Shown here in pieces: positions 55,295 through 64,000 of a DNA stretch of 64,000 nt; position 1 is the stretch's first letter; each line of letters opens with the position of its first letter. Position numbers and translations under genes: made by a program. Below the pieces are notes generated by a model. It made no database searches. It was not told where the DNA came from and saw only the letters and a program-made list of their open reading frames with translations. The stretch comes from Polycladidibacter stylochi (GTDB lineage: Bacteria > Pseudomonadota > Alphaproteobacteria > Rhizobiales > Stappiaceae), in the NCBI RefSeq assembly GCF_001562055.1, contig NZ_LLWE01000024.1, positions 310,001 to 374,000 on the forward strand, read 5' to 3'.

Positions 55295-56722
55295 TTATGC
55301 GCCACCAGCAGGCCATGGGCCATGGAAGCCGGAACCTTCTTTATCTGTACGCTCAAAGCCGTGCTGACCAAAGAAATCGCGCTGACCTTGCACCACATAT
55401 GCCGCAGTACGAGCCTGGCGGATCATGTCAAAAGAGCCCATTGCAGCCGAAAGACCTGGTGTTGGAATTTCGCTCATAATCGCTTTGCATAAAACGTCAC
55501 GAAGACCAGGAACCGCATCTTTCATACGCTCGGCAATGGTTGGAGCCAGATAGAGCGAAGAAAGTTCAGGGTTCTGGTCGTACGCACTGGCGATTTCATC
55601 TAGGAAACGCGAACGGATGATACAACCGGCACGCCATACGCGGGCGATGTCACCCATTGGCAACTTCCAGCCATACTCTTTCGAGCCGGCGGCCAAAACA
55701 TCAAAACCTTCAGCATATGCTGCAATTTTACCGGCAATCATGGCCTTTTCGCAGGCGTCAATGCCAACTTGCTTATCGGCAAAGCTCAGCTTGTCAGTTC
55801 CCTGAGGGTAAACCTTGGCAATTTCCTGACGCAAAGCACGCCCCGCAGAAATACAACGTGCAGCCACTGCAGCATCAATACCGGTTGCAGGAACGCCCAG
55901 CATATGCGCTTCAACAGCTGACCAGCGGCCAGTGCCTTTTTGACCGGCAGTATCCAGAATAACTTCCAGAATTGGCTTACCGCTTTCCTCGTCAATAACA
56001 TCCATGACATTGGCAGTAATTTCAATCAAGTAAGAAGAGAGCGGGCCTTCGTTCCACTTCTTGAATACACCAGCCTGCTCGGGGATACTCAAGCCGAGGC
56101 ACTTGCTCATCACCTCGTGAATTTCTGCAATCATCTGCATATCAGCATATTCAATACCGTTATGCAGGGTTTTTACAAAGTGGCCTGCGCCTTCTGGGCC
56201 CATCAAACCACAGCAAGGCTCGTCGTTATGCTTTGCAGAGATTGCGGTTAAAATAGGCTCGATACGGGCATAGGCTGTTGGCGAAGCACCGACCATAATT
56301 GAAGGTCCGTGACGTGCACCTTCAGCGCCACCGGAAACGCCCATACCAACGAATGTAAACGGCGTATCGGCCAGCTCACGATAACGTCGGTTACTATCGT
56401 GAAATGCGCTGTTACCTGCGTCAATCAAGATATCGCCATCGGAAAGGAAAGGTTTTAGCGCAGCAATTTGCTGGTCAACCGGATCACCTGCCATCACCAT
56501 CATGATAATGGGGCGCGGTGCTTTAATGTTGGCCACCAGTTCTTCAAGCGAGTAACACGCGATAAACTGGTCTTTCAAATGCGCGGCGTTTTCCATGAAC
56601 GCTTTTGTCTTTTCAGCCGTGCGGTTGAAAACAGCAACTTTGTAGCCGTTTTCAGCAATATTGAGTGCCAAGTTTGCACCCATTACGCCCAGCCCAATAA
56701 GGCCAATGTCTGCCTGTGTCAT
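55295..56722 (-). CDS. gnd: 6-phosphogluconate dehydrogenase, decarboxylating
   Basis: A 475-residue long-form (dimeric, NADP-type) 6-phosphogluconate dehydrogenase that makes ribulose 5-phosphate, CO2 and NADPH. The Rossmann start is IGLIGLGVMGANLALNIAEN, with VFNRT after the second strand (NADP-type). The substrate loop VSGGAEGARHGPSIM, the catalytic Lys in GAGHFVKTLHNGIEYADMQM and the C-terminal RDFFGQHGFERTD are in place. I used the ATG at 56722 with GGAGTACGATTG upstream, 7 codons inside the longest frame. It completes the gluconate route started by gntK, 13 kb away. Confidence 0.96.
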   Translation of the reverse strand: MTQADIGLIGLGVMGANLALNIAENGYKVAVFNRTAEKTKAFMENAAHLKDQFIACYSLEELVANIKAPRPIIMMVMAGDPVDQQIAALKPFLSDGDILIDAGNSAFHDSNRRYRELADTPFTFVGMGVSGGAEGARHGPSIMVGASPTAYARIEPILTAISAKHNDEPCCGLMGPEGAGHFVKTLHNGIEYADMQMIAEIHEVMSKCLGLSIPEQAGVFKKWNEGPLSSYLIEITANVMDVIDEESGKPILEVILDTAGQKGTGRWSAVEAHMLGVPATGIDAAVAARCISAGRALRQEIAKVYPQGTDKLSFADKQVGIDACEKAMIAGKIAAYAEGFDVLAAGSKEYGWKLPMGDIARVWRAGCIIRSRFLDEIASAYDQNPELSSLYLAPTIAERMKDAVPGLRDVLCKAIMSEIPTPGLSAAMGSFDMIRQARTAAYVVQGQRDFFGQHGFERTDKEGSGFHGPWPAGGA

Positions 56723-56809
56723 CAATCGTACTCCGCGCTTCACACCTTGCTGGATACGGCTTTGCTGCCGCTATGCCACATCTGCGGCTTTTTAATGAAA
56801 ATCACCCCG

Positions 56810-56823
56810 TTGCCATATGGCAA
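56810..56823. promoter_or_regulatory. Perfect palindrome TTGCCATATGGCAA upstream of gnd
   Basis: A 14-bp perfect palindrome about 90 bases upstream of the gnd start. CCCG and CGGG flank it, allowing a longer bulged hairpin. It may be an operator or a leader structure. Confidence 0.4.
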
Positions 56824-56927
56824 AAACGGGTAAAAGCCAAGCCTTCGCATAACGCTTTTGTAAACGTAGAGACATTTTGCGCATACCAACGCACAAATAA
56901 ACACTGATAAACGAAGGGCCAAAACAG

Positions 56928-56956
56928 CAAGCTGGCAATAGGAGCTCGCCAGCTTG
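56928..56956 (-). terminator. Terminator after ldh
   Basis: CAAGCTGGC (56928-56936) pairs perfectly with GCCAGCTTG (56948-56956). On the minus strand it is followed by CTGTTTT, as expected for termination of ldh transcription 15 bases after its stop. Confidence 0.8.
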
Positions 56957-56970
56957 TTTTAAAAGTGGTG

Positions 56971-57915
56971 TTAGTTTTGTGTGGCGGATAAAACTTCACT
57001 AGCGGCTTTATCAAGAGCCACTGCACTGGCCCGCAGTTGGTCTGCTTCATCAGGCGCAAGTGTGGGGAATAAGGTAGCTTCAATACCATTAGCACCAACA
57101 ACACGCGGTACCGAAAGCGCGACATTTTTAACGCCAAGAATTTCACGGCTCACAGTGCTGATACTAATAACGGCATGTTCGTTATTGATTACAGCCTGCA
57201 CAATACGCGAAAGCCCGCTGCCAATACCAAAGTTTGTAGAGCCTTTACCCTCAATTATTGAATAGGCCGCTCGCCGCACACCGGTGTCAATTCGTGCACG
57301 TACTTCATCGGTGATTGGTTTGCCGGTTTGTTCGGCAAATTCAATTAGTGGTGTGTTACCGGCGCGGGCACCAGACCAGACCAAGACTTCACTATCGCCG
57401 TGTTCACCAAGCACATCAGCATGTACTGAGCTTGCAGAAATGCCCAGATGAGTTCCCAAAAGGGTTCTAAACCTTGCTGTGTCTAGGATAGTTCCAGAAC
57501 CAATAACGCGTGATTGTGGTAAGCCGGCAATTTCAGCGGCCACCTTTGTCATAATATCTACCGGATTGGTCGCAACTAATAAAATTGCATTGGGCGCATA
57601 CCGCAATACCTCGGGAATGATTGAGGCATAAACACCAGCATTTCGCGCCAGCAAATCAATTCGGGTTTCACCAGTTTTTTGGCCAACGCCTGCTGCAATG
57701 ACCACCACGCGAGCATCTTTCAAATCACTATAGTCACCCGCGCGAACAGTAGTTGGGTTCGAAAACGGTGTTGCGTGGCGAATATCCTCGGCCTGTGCCA
57801 TCGCCAGCTTCGGGTTATAATCGGTTAGTACAATTTCATGACCAACGCCATTCAGCACCATAGCATAGGCGGCTGTGCTGCCTACTGCACCAACACCAAC
57901 GACACCAATTTTCAT
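56971..57915 (-). CDS. ldh: L-lactate dehydrogenase
   Basis: A 314-residue NAD-dependent enzyme of the LDH/MDH family. The Rossmann start is KIGVVGVGAVGSTAAYAMVL. The substrate-specificity loop reads VGQKTGETRIDLLARN, with Gln at the position that gives lactate (Arg would indicate malate). The catalytic His is in VLGEHGDSE and NPVDIMTKVAAE is also typical. The C-terminal FPTLAPDEADQLRASA is intact. AGGAGG lies 9 bases before the ATG. It interconverts pyruvate and L-lactate. It lies between gnd and mutM; a strong terminator separates it from gnd. Confidence 0.93.
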   Translation of the reverse strand: MKIGVVGVGAVGSTAAYAMVLNGVGHEIVLTDYNPKLAMAQAEDIRHATPFSNPTTVRAGDYSDLKDARVVVIAAGVGQKTGETRIDLLARNAGVYASIIPEVLRYAPNAILLVATNPVDIMTKVAAEIAGLPQSRVIGSGTILDTARFRTLLGTHLGISASSVHADVLGEHGDSEVLVWSGARAGNTPLIEFAEQTGKPITDEVRARIDTGVRRAAYSIIEGKGSTNFGIGSGLSRIVQAVINNEHAVISISTVSREILGVKNVALSVPRVVGANGIEATLFPTLAPDEADQLRASAVALDKAASEVLSATQN

Positions 57916-58219
57916 CGGTTAATCCTCCTGGGATTTATAAAGGCTATAACACTTCTTCGAAATGCAAAGATGAGTTTCAAAGAAACGCAATACAAACGCT
58001 AAAGCTGCATCTACCAAGATGCCTAGATCGGATAAGGCACCCTACGCAAATATGTTCGATGAGACAAATGCGCACTAACGCGATGATAACAACATGGTTA
58101 GGTGAGACGTTTTATTATGCCTTGATATTAAAAACATATATTAACCAATGCCTTTCAAGATATGCATTTATGCGCAGGGACCATGCAAAACCACCTTGGG
58201 ATAACCTTTACAAACGTTA
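57916..58219. other. 304-bp intergenic region between ldh and mutM
   Basis: I see no gene and no clear repeat. Both neighbours are on the minus strand. The bases just upstream of ldh contain its AGGAGG site and presumably its promoter. Confidence 0.4.
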
Positions 58220-59116
58220 CTAGAGCCGTGATTTTTGACAGATTGGGCAATAAAAAGTGGAACGGCCGCTTTGTTGCTGACGCATTATTTCGCCATCACA
58301 TCCGGGTTTACTGCAAGGCTGCCCCTCTCTGTCATACACGGCAAAGCGATGTTGGAAGTAGCCAAGTGTGCCATCTGCCTGACTATGATCTTTCAATGAA
58401 GAGCCACCCGCTTCGATTGCCTCACTCAAAACCTCGCGAATATGACGGCATAAATCTTGCCTTAGATTTTGTGCTTGAGGATCTTCGCCACAAATAACAT
58501 TCACCGGATCCATTGGGTTAAGGCCGGTCCGCCAAAGTGCTTCGCAGACATAAATATTGCCCAAACCCGCGATATTCTTTTGATTGAGTAAAGCGGCTTT
58601 TAAATTTGTTTTTTTACCCGCAAACAATGTTTGTAAATAATCTGCATTAAGCTCGTTCCCAAGCGGCTCGATGCCAAGGCCTTTGAAAAACTTAGATTCG
58701 TAAATCCGCCGTCGGGAAACCAGGTCCATAAAACCGAAACGGCGCGGGTCATTGTAAATAACTTCTGCAACCGTGCCGTCGGTTTGTTGAAGTTCAAAAA
58801 TCACGTGGTCATGCTGAGGTAATTTGTCGGGGCAGTGAACTGCAGTTGCCACATGTTGTGCTGCCCCATTAATGCGAAAAGAGCCGGACATACCAAGATG
58901 CATGACCAAAGCCTCTGAATTGCTCAAGTCCGCCAGCAAGTATTTGGCGCGGCGGGAGAGAGCATTGACATATTGTCCTTTAAGGCGCTGCGCAAAGTCA
59001 TCAGGAAAGGGGAAACGCAAGTCCGGTCTATTGACCACCACATTAACAATTTGTGCATTTTCAAAAACCGGTGCCAGTCCCCGGCGCACCGTTTCAACTT
59101 CGGGTAACTCTGGCAT
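58220..59116 (-). CDS. mutM: Formamidopyrimidine-DNA glycosylase
   Basis: A 298-residue base-excision enzyme that removes 8-oxoguanine. The start MPELPEVETVRRGLAP provides the catalytic Pro2 (exposed after Met removal) and Glu3. LSRRAKYLL holds the conserved Lys, and GLGNIYVCEALWRTGLNP is the helix-two-turn-helix. The C-terminal zinc finger is present with four Cys in CSKPGCDG and FYCPICQ, and RSTFYCP carries the family Arg. Length is slightly longer than usual. It is divergent from ubiE, a common alphaproteobacterial arrangement. Confidence 0.96.
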   Translation of the reverse strand: MPELPEVETVRRGLAPVFENAQIVNVVVNRPDLRFPFPDDFAQRLKGQYVNALSRRAKYLLADLSNSEALVMHLGMSGSFRINGAAQHVATAVHCPDKLPQHDHVIFELQQTDGTVAEVIYNDPRRFGFMDLVSRRRIYESKFFKGLGIEPLGNELNADYLQTLFAGKKTNLKAALLNQKNIAGLGNIYVCEALWRTGLNPMDPVNVICGEDPQAQNLRQDLCRHIREVLSEAIEAGGSSLKDHSQADGTLGYFQHRFAVYDREGQPCSKPGCDGEIMRQQQSGRSTFYCPICQKSRL

Positions 59117-59229
59117 CTTTTATGCTCCCTTAATATCTTTCCCGTGAAATCGTGAAGTTACGAACAACAGACATAGCGCTTTTAATAAACCTGTACTATG
59201 TTCGCCTCACAACTGGAGTGTATTGATAA

Positions 59230-60033
59230 ATGGCGCGTGAAACCAACAGTTCATCCCGCAATTCCGTCACTGATGCAGCAGAAATGGCCACCAGTTTTGG
59301 CTTCACAACCGTTGCAAAAGGTGAAAAACAGGACTTGGTGGATGATGTTTTCCACAAAGTAGCGGACCGCTATGATTTAATGAACGACTTGATGTCTGGC
59401 GGTATGCACCGTGTTTGGAAAAACGCCATGGTATCTTCGCTCAATCCCCCTAAATTGGGAGCAGCAGACTGGGTACACCTGGATGTAGCTGGTGGTACGG
59501 GCGATATTGCCACCCGCGTTGTCGAAAAATCCGGCCGCACAATCAATTCGGTTGTCTGCGATATTAATGGTTCCATGCTGGGTGTTGGTAAGGAACGGGC
59601 CCAAAAGGCGGGTCTTTCCGAGAATATTGAATTCGTTCAAGGCAATGCCGAGGAACTCCCGTTTCCAGATAAGCATTTCGATGCCTACACAATTGCTTTT
59701 GGCATTCGCAATGTACCGCAAATACAAAAAGCATTGGAAGAAGCGCACCGTGTCTTAAAACGTGGTGGCCGATTTATGTGTCTTGAGTTCTCTCAGGTAG
59801 ATATGCCTGCGCTGGATAAGGTCTACGATCTGTTTTCCTTCCATGCTATTCCTCATATTGGTAAAGTCGTTACCGGCGATGGTGCGCCCTACAGTTATTT
59901 GGTGGAATCAATTCGCAAGTTTCCAAATCAAGAGCGCTTTGCGCAGATGATCCGCACCGCTGGTTTCGAACGGGTGACATACCGCAATTACACCGGTGGC
60001 ATTGCTGCTCTCCACTCTGGCTGGAAAATATAA
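59230..60033 (+). CDS. ubiE: Ubiquinone/menaquinone C-methyltransferase
   Basis: A 267-residue SAM methyltransferase that methylates the benzoquinol ring in ubiquinone synthesis. Motif I is [20 protein letters not shown], and the family signature [19 protein letters not shown] and [20 protein letters not shown] at the C-terminus are intact. An N-terminal Ser/Thr/Asn-rich tail of about 25 residues precedes the family domain. GGAGTGTATTGATAA precedes the ATG. It is followed after 6 bases by ubiB. Confidence 0.96.
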   Translation: MARETNSSSRNSVTDAAEMATSFGFTTVAKGEKQDLVDDVFHKVADRYDLMNDLMSGGMHRVWKNAMVSSLNPPKLGAADWVHLDVAGGTGDIATRVVEKSGRTINSVVCDINGSMLGVGKERAQKAGLSENIEFVQGNAEELPFPDKHFDAYTIAFGIRNVPQIQKALEEAHRVLKRGGRFMCLEFSQVDMPALDKVYDLFSFHAIPHIGKVVTGDGAPYSYLVESIRKFPNQERFAQMIRTAGFERVTYRNYTGGIAALHSGWKI

Positions 60034-60039
60034 TCTGAT

Positions 60040-61623
60040 ATGCTTGCTTCCATCGTGCCATTCTTTCGTTTGATTTATGCAGGCTTTGTGCTTGCGCGTG
60101 AAGGTGTGTTTGGGCTCGTTTTCTTGCCTGATTTGCCCGCAGGACCGCGCTTTGCCATTCGAATGGCACGTATGTTGGAGCGCCGCGGCGTTGCTAAAAA
60201 AGCCGCTGCTGCAAGGCTTACCGACGCGCTAAATAGGCTCGGTCCCTCCTACATCAAGCTAGGGCAGTTTCTTGCCACTCGGCCTGATGTTGTGGGCAAG
60301 GAAGCTGCTTTAGAACTGTCCTCTTTGCAAGATAATGTTCCGGCATTTCCAATGGTGCAATCGGTGAAAACCGTTGAGGAGCAACTGGGCGCAAGCATTG
60401 CCGAGCTGTATGTCGAATTTGGCGAACCGGTCGCTGCCGCATCTATTGCGCAAGTTCACCCAGCAGTGATTAAGGATAAACACGGTAAGACACATAAAGT
60501 TGCGGTAAAAGTATTGCGCCCGGGCGTCGCCCGCAGATTTACCCGCGATCTACAGTGTTTCTATCTGGCAGCTAAAATTATCGAAAAAATCGATCCCGCT
60601 TCGCGCCGTCTGCGCCCTGTTGCGGTGGTGGATACCCTCGCAGCCTCCGTCAAGTTGGAAATGGACTTCCGAATGGAAGCGGCTGCTCTTTCGGAAATGG
60701 CGGAAAACACTAAGGACGATGATGATTTTCGTGTGCCAGAGGTCAAATGGCCCCACACGTCTAAATCTGTTCTCACCATGGAATGGATTGATGGTGTCAA
60801 GCTCTCTGATATCGAGGGCATAGAAGCAGCTGGCCACAACAAGGAAGAGCTGGGCAATCGCGTCATTCAAAGCTTTTTGCGCCATGCGGTCCGTGATGGC
60901 TTTTTCCATGCCGATATGCACCAAGGAAATTTGTTTGTGGAGGCCGATGGTACTCTGGTTGCCGTTGATTTGGGTATAACCGGCCGCTTGTCTTTGGCCG
61001 AAAGGCGTTTCCTTGCCGAAATCCTCTACGGTTTCATAACCCGCAATTATCGCCGTGTGGCTGAAGTGCATTTTGAAGCCGGCTACGTGCCTGCCCATCA
61101 AGATGTTGAGATTTTCGCACAGGCAATTCGCGCGATTGGTGAGCCGATACATGGGCATGATGCCAGTGAAATCTCAATGGCTCGTCTCTTGACTCAGCTC
61201 TTTGAAGTTACCGAGCTGTTTGATATGCACACACAAACACAATTGATCATGCTGCAAAAAAATATGGTCGTTGTGGAAGGGGTCGGTCGTTCTCTCAATC
61301 CTAACCTGGACATGTGGCATACCGCCGATACTGTGGTTCGAGGCTGGATCGAGAAAAACCTTGGTCCAATGGGGCGTATATCCGACCTTGCCATGGGCGT
61401 TGGTGTACTTGGGCGCATGGCAACCAGCCTGCCACTACTGGCTGAGCGGGCAAGTAAATTGACAGATGAAATGGAGTTAATGATTCAAAACGGGTTACGT
61501 TTTGATGAGCAAACAACACAAGCTATTGGTAGGGCAGAAGGGCGGCACACACGCTCTGGTCGTATTGCCCTTTGGCTCATTGCTCTTTCGCTCGGTTCAA
61601 TAGCATTGCAGTTATATATGTAA
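60040..61623 (+). CDS. ubiB: UbiB/ADCK ubiquinone biosynthesis protein kinase-like
   Basis: A 527-residue atypical kinase/ATPase needed for ubiquinone synthesis. The KxGQ motif is in SYIKLGQFLATRPDV and the Ala-rich loop in PVAAASIAQVHPA. Catalytic motifs are VAVKVLRPG (Lys), FFHADMHQGNLFV and VAVDLGITGRL. The C-terminus is hydrophobic (IALWLIALSLGSIALQLYM), a membrane anchor. It lies 6 bases after ubiE and ends at a hairpin terminator. Confidence 0.96.
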   Translation: MLASIVPFFRLIYAGFVLAREGVFGLVFLPDLPAGPRFAIRMARMLERRGVAKKAAAARLTDALNRLGPSYIKLGQFLATRPDVVGKEAALELSSLQDNVPAFPMVQSVKTVEEQLGASIAELYVEFGEPVAAASIAQVHPAVIKDKHGKTHKVAVKVLRPGVARRFTRDLQCFYLAAKIIEKIDPASRRLRPVAVVDTLAASVKLEMDFRMEAAALSEMAENTKDDDDFRVPEVKWPHTSKSVLTMEWIDGVKLSDIEGIEAAGHNKEELGNRVIQSFLRHAVRDGFFHADMHQGNLFVEADGTLVAVDLGITGRLSLAERRFLAEILYGFITRNYRRVAEVHFEAGYVPAHQDVEIFAQAIRAIGEPIHGHDASEISMARLLTQLFEVTELFDMHTQTQLIMLQKNMVVVEGVGRSLNPNLDMWHTADTVVRGWIEKNLGPMGRISDLAMGVGVLGRMATSLPLLAERASKLTDEMELMIQNGLRFDEQTTQAIGRAEGRHTRSGRIALWLIALSLGSIALQLYM

Positions 61624-61660
61624 AGCATAAGTATAATTCGCAGCTGTATTAAACGCTCAC

Positions 61661-61684
61661 CCACAGGAAATTTTATTCCTGTGG
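61661..61684 (+). terminator. Terminator after ubiB
   Basis: CCACAGGAA (61661-61669) pairs perfectly with TTCCTGTGG (61676-61684) around a 6-base loop, followed by TTT. It stands 40 bases after the ubiB stop. Confidence 0.8.
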
Positions 61685-61841
61685 TTTGCATACTTCAAAA
61701 GTAACAGGCTGAGAAATAGTTCTATTTGGCTCCTATGGATTTTACGAAATATCTCACGCTAGTAAAAAGCATCGCAAATATATTTACGAATTAATTAAAA
61801 ATGATCATAATGGTGGCGCAATTTAAATTAATGTTGTCACC

Positions 61842-61918
61842 GTACAGATGAATTTCTTATTTTATATAATAACTTGCTCTTATGTTTAAAATTTTAATTT
61901 AATTGAATTCATCTGTAC
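61842..61918. promoter_or_regulatory. 13-bp inverted repeat with 51-base spacer upstream of the TetR gene
   Basis: GTACAGATGAATT (61842-61854) and AATTCATCTGTAC (61906-61918) are perfect reverse complements. The spacer is almost wholly A/T. The right arm ends 73 bases before the TetR start. It may be two half-sites or operators for the regulator, or a cruciform. Confidence 0.5.
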
Positions 61919-61991
61919 TGTTTTTATTGGGTAGTCAGTTTATCCGGCTACCGTGTGGTGTTTAACACCCGAAACAAGCGGAGAGTATAAC

Positions 61992-62654
61992 GTGTCTGAA
62001 CGTTCGGAACCTGGAACACGTGAGCGATTGTTAGAAAGTGCCGAAAAACTACTTTCTCAATTTGGACTTTCCGGTACATCAGTTCGCATGATTACCGAAA
62101 AAGCTGGGGCTAATGTAGCTGCTGTTAATTACCATTTCGGCTCAAAAGAAGATTTGGTCCGTGCTGTTTTAATGGGGCATTTACGCGAATTAGACGACAT
62201 GCGTATGCAACGTATGGATGCCTTGGAAGCTGGTGGACGTAAGCCTGATGTAGAAGAAATTTGCAGGGCTTTTGTGGAACCTATGGTGGTGCATGGCATA
62301 TCAAGAGAGACGGGCGACCTTGTTCCTTTTGTGGTGCTAATAAGACAAATTTTTTCAGATCCTGAAATGGGGCAAAAGATCTTGGCAGGCTGGGAACCTT
62401 CTCCTGTTCTGGTGCGCCTTACAAATTCACTTGTTGAAGCGATGGGAGTCACCCCTTTATCTTCACAACAGTCACATTTACTCGTTATGCTTATGCACAG
62501 TGCTACGCTGGAAGCGATTTACGTTATGACCGGTGCAAAACTTATGCATCCGGCAGATAATGAAGAGCAAGAACAGCTTCTTGATAAAAGTATTGAATAT
62601 ATTGCAGGGGGAGTACGTTCTTTCCTATCAGGGCCACAGCTCAAAGTTGCTTAA
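61992..62654 (+). CDS. TetR/AcrR-family transcriptional regulator
   Basis: A 220-residue regulator. I place the start at the GTG at 61992, six bases after GGAGAG; the frame runs 13 codons further upstream without a site. The HTH region is TRERLLESAEKLLSQFGLSG followed by TSVRMITEKAGANVAAVNYH and FGSKEDLVRAVL, canonical for TetR. The C-terminal ligand domain is helical and I recognise no specific subgroup. Upstream lies a large inverted repeat. dnaK follows in the same direction after about 315 bases and is likely independent. Confidence 0.88.
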   Translation: MSERSEPGTRERLLESAEKLLSQFGLSGTSVRMITEKAGANVAAVNYHFGSKEDLVRAVLMGHLRELDDMRMQRMDALEAGGRKPDVEEICRAFVEPMVVHGISRETGDLVPFVVLIRQIFSDPEMGQKILAGWEPSPVLVRLTNSLVEAMGVTPLSSQQSHLLVMLMHSATLEAIYVMTGAKLMHPADNEEQEQLLDKSIEYIAGGVRSFLSGPQLKVA

Positions 62655-62819
62655 GTACGTAGGCTTGCAAATCACAGCAAATAGTAAGCGGGAAGGCTTT
62701 CTTCTCGCTTATGGCAAACCCTCTCTTCCTTTTTCCATTATTTTTCCAAAGAAAACCCTTTAAAGACCCATTGAAGGAAGTTATTGCTTAAATCTTATGG
62801 CGATATATTGCCTTCAGGT

Positions 62820-62850
62820 CTTGCAGGGTCGAAACCCCACACTTATATAG
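62820..62850 (+). promoter_or_regulatory. Heat-shock (sigma-32) promoter of dnaK, alphaproteobacterial type
   Basis: CTTG (62820-62823), 18 bases, then CTTATATAG (62842-62850) fits the published alphaproteobacterial sigma-32 consensus CTTG-N17/18-CYTATNT exactly. TTGCAG and TATATA with a 17-base spacer also give an overlapping sigma-70-like promoter. It lies about 120 bases upstream of the dnaK ATG. Confidence 0.75.
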
Positions 62851-62969
62851 CAATAAAACTGACGCTGCTTTTCAGTTAAAGCGGCGGATTCTCAGTGTAT
62901 ATGGGGACCGGTAATTCTATTCCGAATGCCTTATGGGTTCGGTCGGTCTGCCGAAAGGAGAAAGTAAAA

Positions 62970-64000
62970 ATGGCAAAAGTCATCGGTATCGATCTCGGTA
63001 CAACGAATTCCTGTGTGTCCGTCATGGACGGCAAAGACGCAAAAGTTATTGAAAACGCTGAAGGCGCGCGCACTACCCCTTCAATGGTTGCTTTTTCTGA
63101 CGACGGTGAAAAACTGGTTGGTCAACCTGCAAAACGCCAAGCAGTTACCAACCCAACAGATACTCTATTTGCAGTAAAGCGCCTTATTGGTCGCCGTTTT
63201 GACGACCCAACAGTTGCCAAAGACAAAAAGCTGGTTCCCTACGAAATCGTTAAGGCTGAAAACGGTGATGCATGGGTTGCGGCTGAAGGTGAAAAATACT
63301 CCCCTTCCCAAATCTCAGCTTTCATTTTGCAAAAAATGAAAGAAACAGCTGAGAGCTACCTTGGCGAAACAGTTTCTCAAGCTGTTATTACAGTTCCAGC
63401 TTACTTCAACGATGCTCAGCGTCAGGCAACAAAAGATGCCGGTAAAATCGCTGGTCTTGAAGTTCTGCGCATCATCAACGAACCTACCGCAGCTGCCCTT
63501 GCATACGGCATGGACAAAAACGACGGTAAAACAATTGCTGTTTACGACCTTGGTGGTGGTACATTCGACGTTTCCGTCCTTGAAATTGGTGATGGTGTAT
63601 TCGAAGTTAAGTCCACCAACGGTGACACCTTCTTGGGTGGTGAAGACTTCGATATGCGCTTGGTTGATTACTTGGCTGATGAATTCAAAAAAGACCAAGG
63701 CATTGATTTGAAAAACGACAAACTGGCACTTCAGCGCCTGAAAGAGGCAGCAGAAAAAGCCAAGATCGAATTGTCATCTGCATCGCAAACCGAAATCAAC
63801 CTGCCGTTTATCACAGCAGATGCTTCTGGTCCAAAACACCTGACCTTGAAGCTGACCCGCGCGAAATTCGAGCAGCTTGTGGATGATCTGGTACAGCGTA
63901 CCGTTGCACCAATGAAAGCAGCTTTGAAAGACGCTGGCCTTGCTGCTGGTGAAATCGACGAAGTTGTGCTGGTGGGTGGTATGACCCGCATGCCGAAAGT
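62970..64000 (+). CDS. dnaK: Chaperone protein DnaK, N-terminal part (runs off the window)
   Basis: The first 343 codons of Hsp70. The ATG at 62970 follows AAAGGAGAAAGTAAAA. The ATPase phosphate-1 motif is [18 protein letters not shown], the phosphate-2 motif is [17 protein letters not shown], and [12 protein letters not shown]-like sequence ([12 protein letters not shown]) ends the visible part. [18 protein letters not shown] and the regions between match DnaK. The substrate-binding half is beyond the window. It folds proteins in the cytoplasm with DnaJ and GrpE, and a heat-shock promoter precedes it. Confidence 0.97.
   Translation, partial: MAKVIGIDLGTTNSCVSVMDGKDAKVIENAEGARTTPSMVAFSDDGEKLVGQPAKRQAVTNPTDTLFAVKRLIGRRFDDPTVAKDKKLVPYEIVKAENGDAWVAAEGEKYSPSQISAFILQKMKETAESYLGETVSQAVITVPAYFNDAQRQATKDAGKIAGLEVLRIINEPTAAALAYGMDKNDGKTIAVYDLGGGTFDVSVLEIGDGVFEVKSTNGDTFLGGEDFDMRLVDYLADEFKKDQGIDLKNDKLALQRLKEAAEKAKIELSSASQTEINLPFITADASGPKHLTLKLTRAKFEQLVDDLVQRTVAPMKAALKDAGLAAGEIDEVVLVGGMTRMPK

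Larger units (their letters stand above)
61624..61991. other. 368-bp AT-rich region between ubiB and the TetR gene
   Basis: Holds the ubiB terminator and a widely spaced inverted repeat (described as its own entry). Apart from these and the TetR ribosome-binding site it is very AT-rich with no supported gene. Confidence 0.6.

Noticed and set aside
35560-58219. Prophage, transposon or integrative element
   Set aside because: No integrase, transposase, phage structural gene, tRNA target or flanking direct repeat was found.
60550-61158. 202-codon frame antisense to ubiB
   Set aside because: Shadow frame; ubiB on the other strand has every catalytic motif.
62826-62840. T-arm-like GGGTCGAAACCCC suggesting a tRNA
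   Set aside because: No acceptor, anticodon or D arm can be formed around it; it lies within the dnaK promoter.

Overview
The window reads as a contiguous chromosomal segment of an Alphaproteobacterium of moderate GC (mid-40s percent by eye). Evidence: the order rpsT / dnaA / dnaN / recF / gyrB with an enoyl-CoA hydratase beside rpsT, mutM divergent from ubiE-ubiB, dnaK behind an alphaproteobacterial-type heat-shock promoter (CTTG-N18-CTTATAT), and a gshB-yraN-rsmI / LpoA-like cluster. The genus cannot be named from sequence alone. I see no rRNA, tRNA, CRISPR array, transposase or integrase.

Layout. 0-4.7 kb: housekeeping (gshB start, yraN, rsmI, LpoA-like lipoprotein, coaBC). 4.77-15.44 kb: a two-gene surface locus on the minus strand, made of a giant (~2,395 aa) DUF11/Ig-like repeat protein followed 8 bp later by a ~1,158 aa outer-membrane beta-barrel protein. 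16-25.5 kb: DEAD-box helicase, an ArsR regulator of SqrR/BigR type, a DedA-PAP2-LssY membrane fusion, a polyphosphate:AMP phosphotransferase, a LacI-family gluconate-type repressor and a chemoreceptor. 25.6-35.5 kb: replication and translation core on the minus strand (gyrB, LysE-type exporter, recF, dnaN, dnaA, rhodanese, rpsT, enoyl-CoA hydratase).

35.7-58 kb looks like an accessory block sitting between the enoyl-CoA hydratase and mutM. It holds lysine catabolism (LysR regulator, amaB-type aldehyde dehydrogenase, gcdH), a putative copper pair (DUF411 plus a Cys/His-rich secreted protein), a gluconate module (gntK, a beta-hydroxyacid dehydrogenase, an EthD-like protein, and a divergent catalytically degenerate 2-hydroxyacid dehydrogenase homologue), heme acquisition (heme monooxygenase, hmuTUV), a LysR gene, a Fur-boxed imelysin / di-heme c / imelysin / DUF1513 iron operon, GlpR-like and FCD-GntR regulators, gnd and ldh. 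58.2-64 kb returns to core genes: mutM, ubiE, ubiB, a TetR regulator and the 5' part of dnaK.

The most interesting items are the DUF11 protein / barrel pair, the two overlapping perfect inverted repeats over the amaB Shine-Dalgarno, the divergent dehydrogenase pseudoenzyme sharing a LacI-type operator with gntK, and several clean inverted repeats beside regulator genes (ArsR, TetR, the surface locus).
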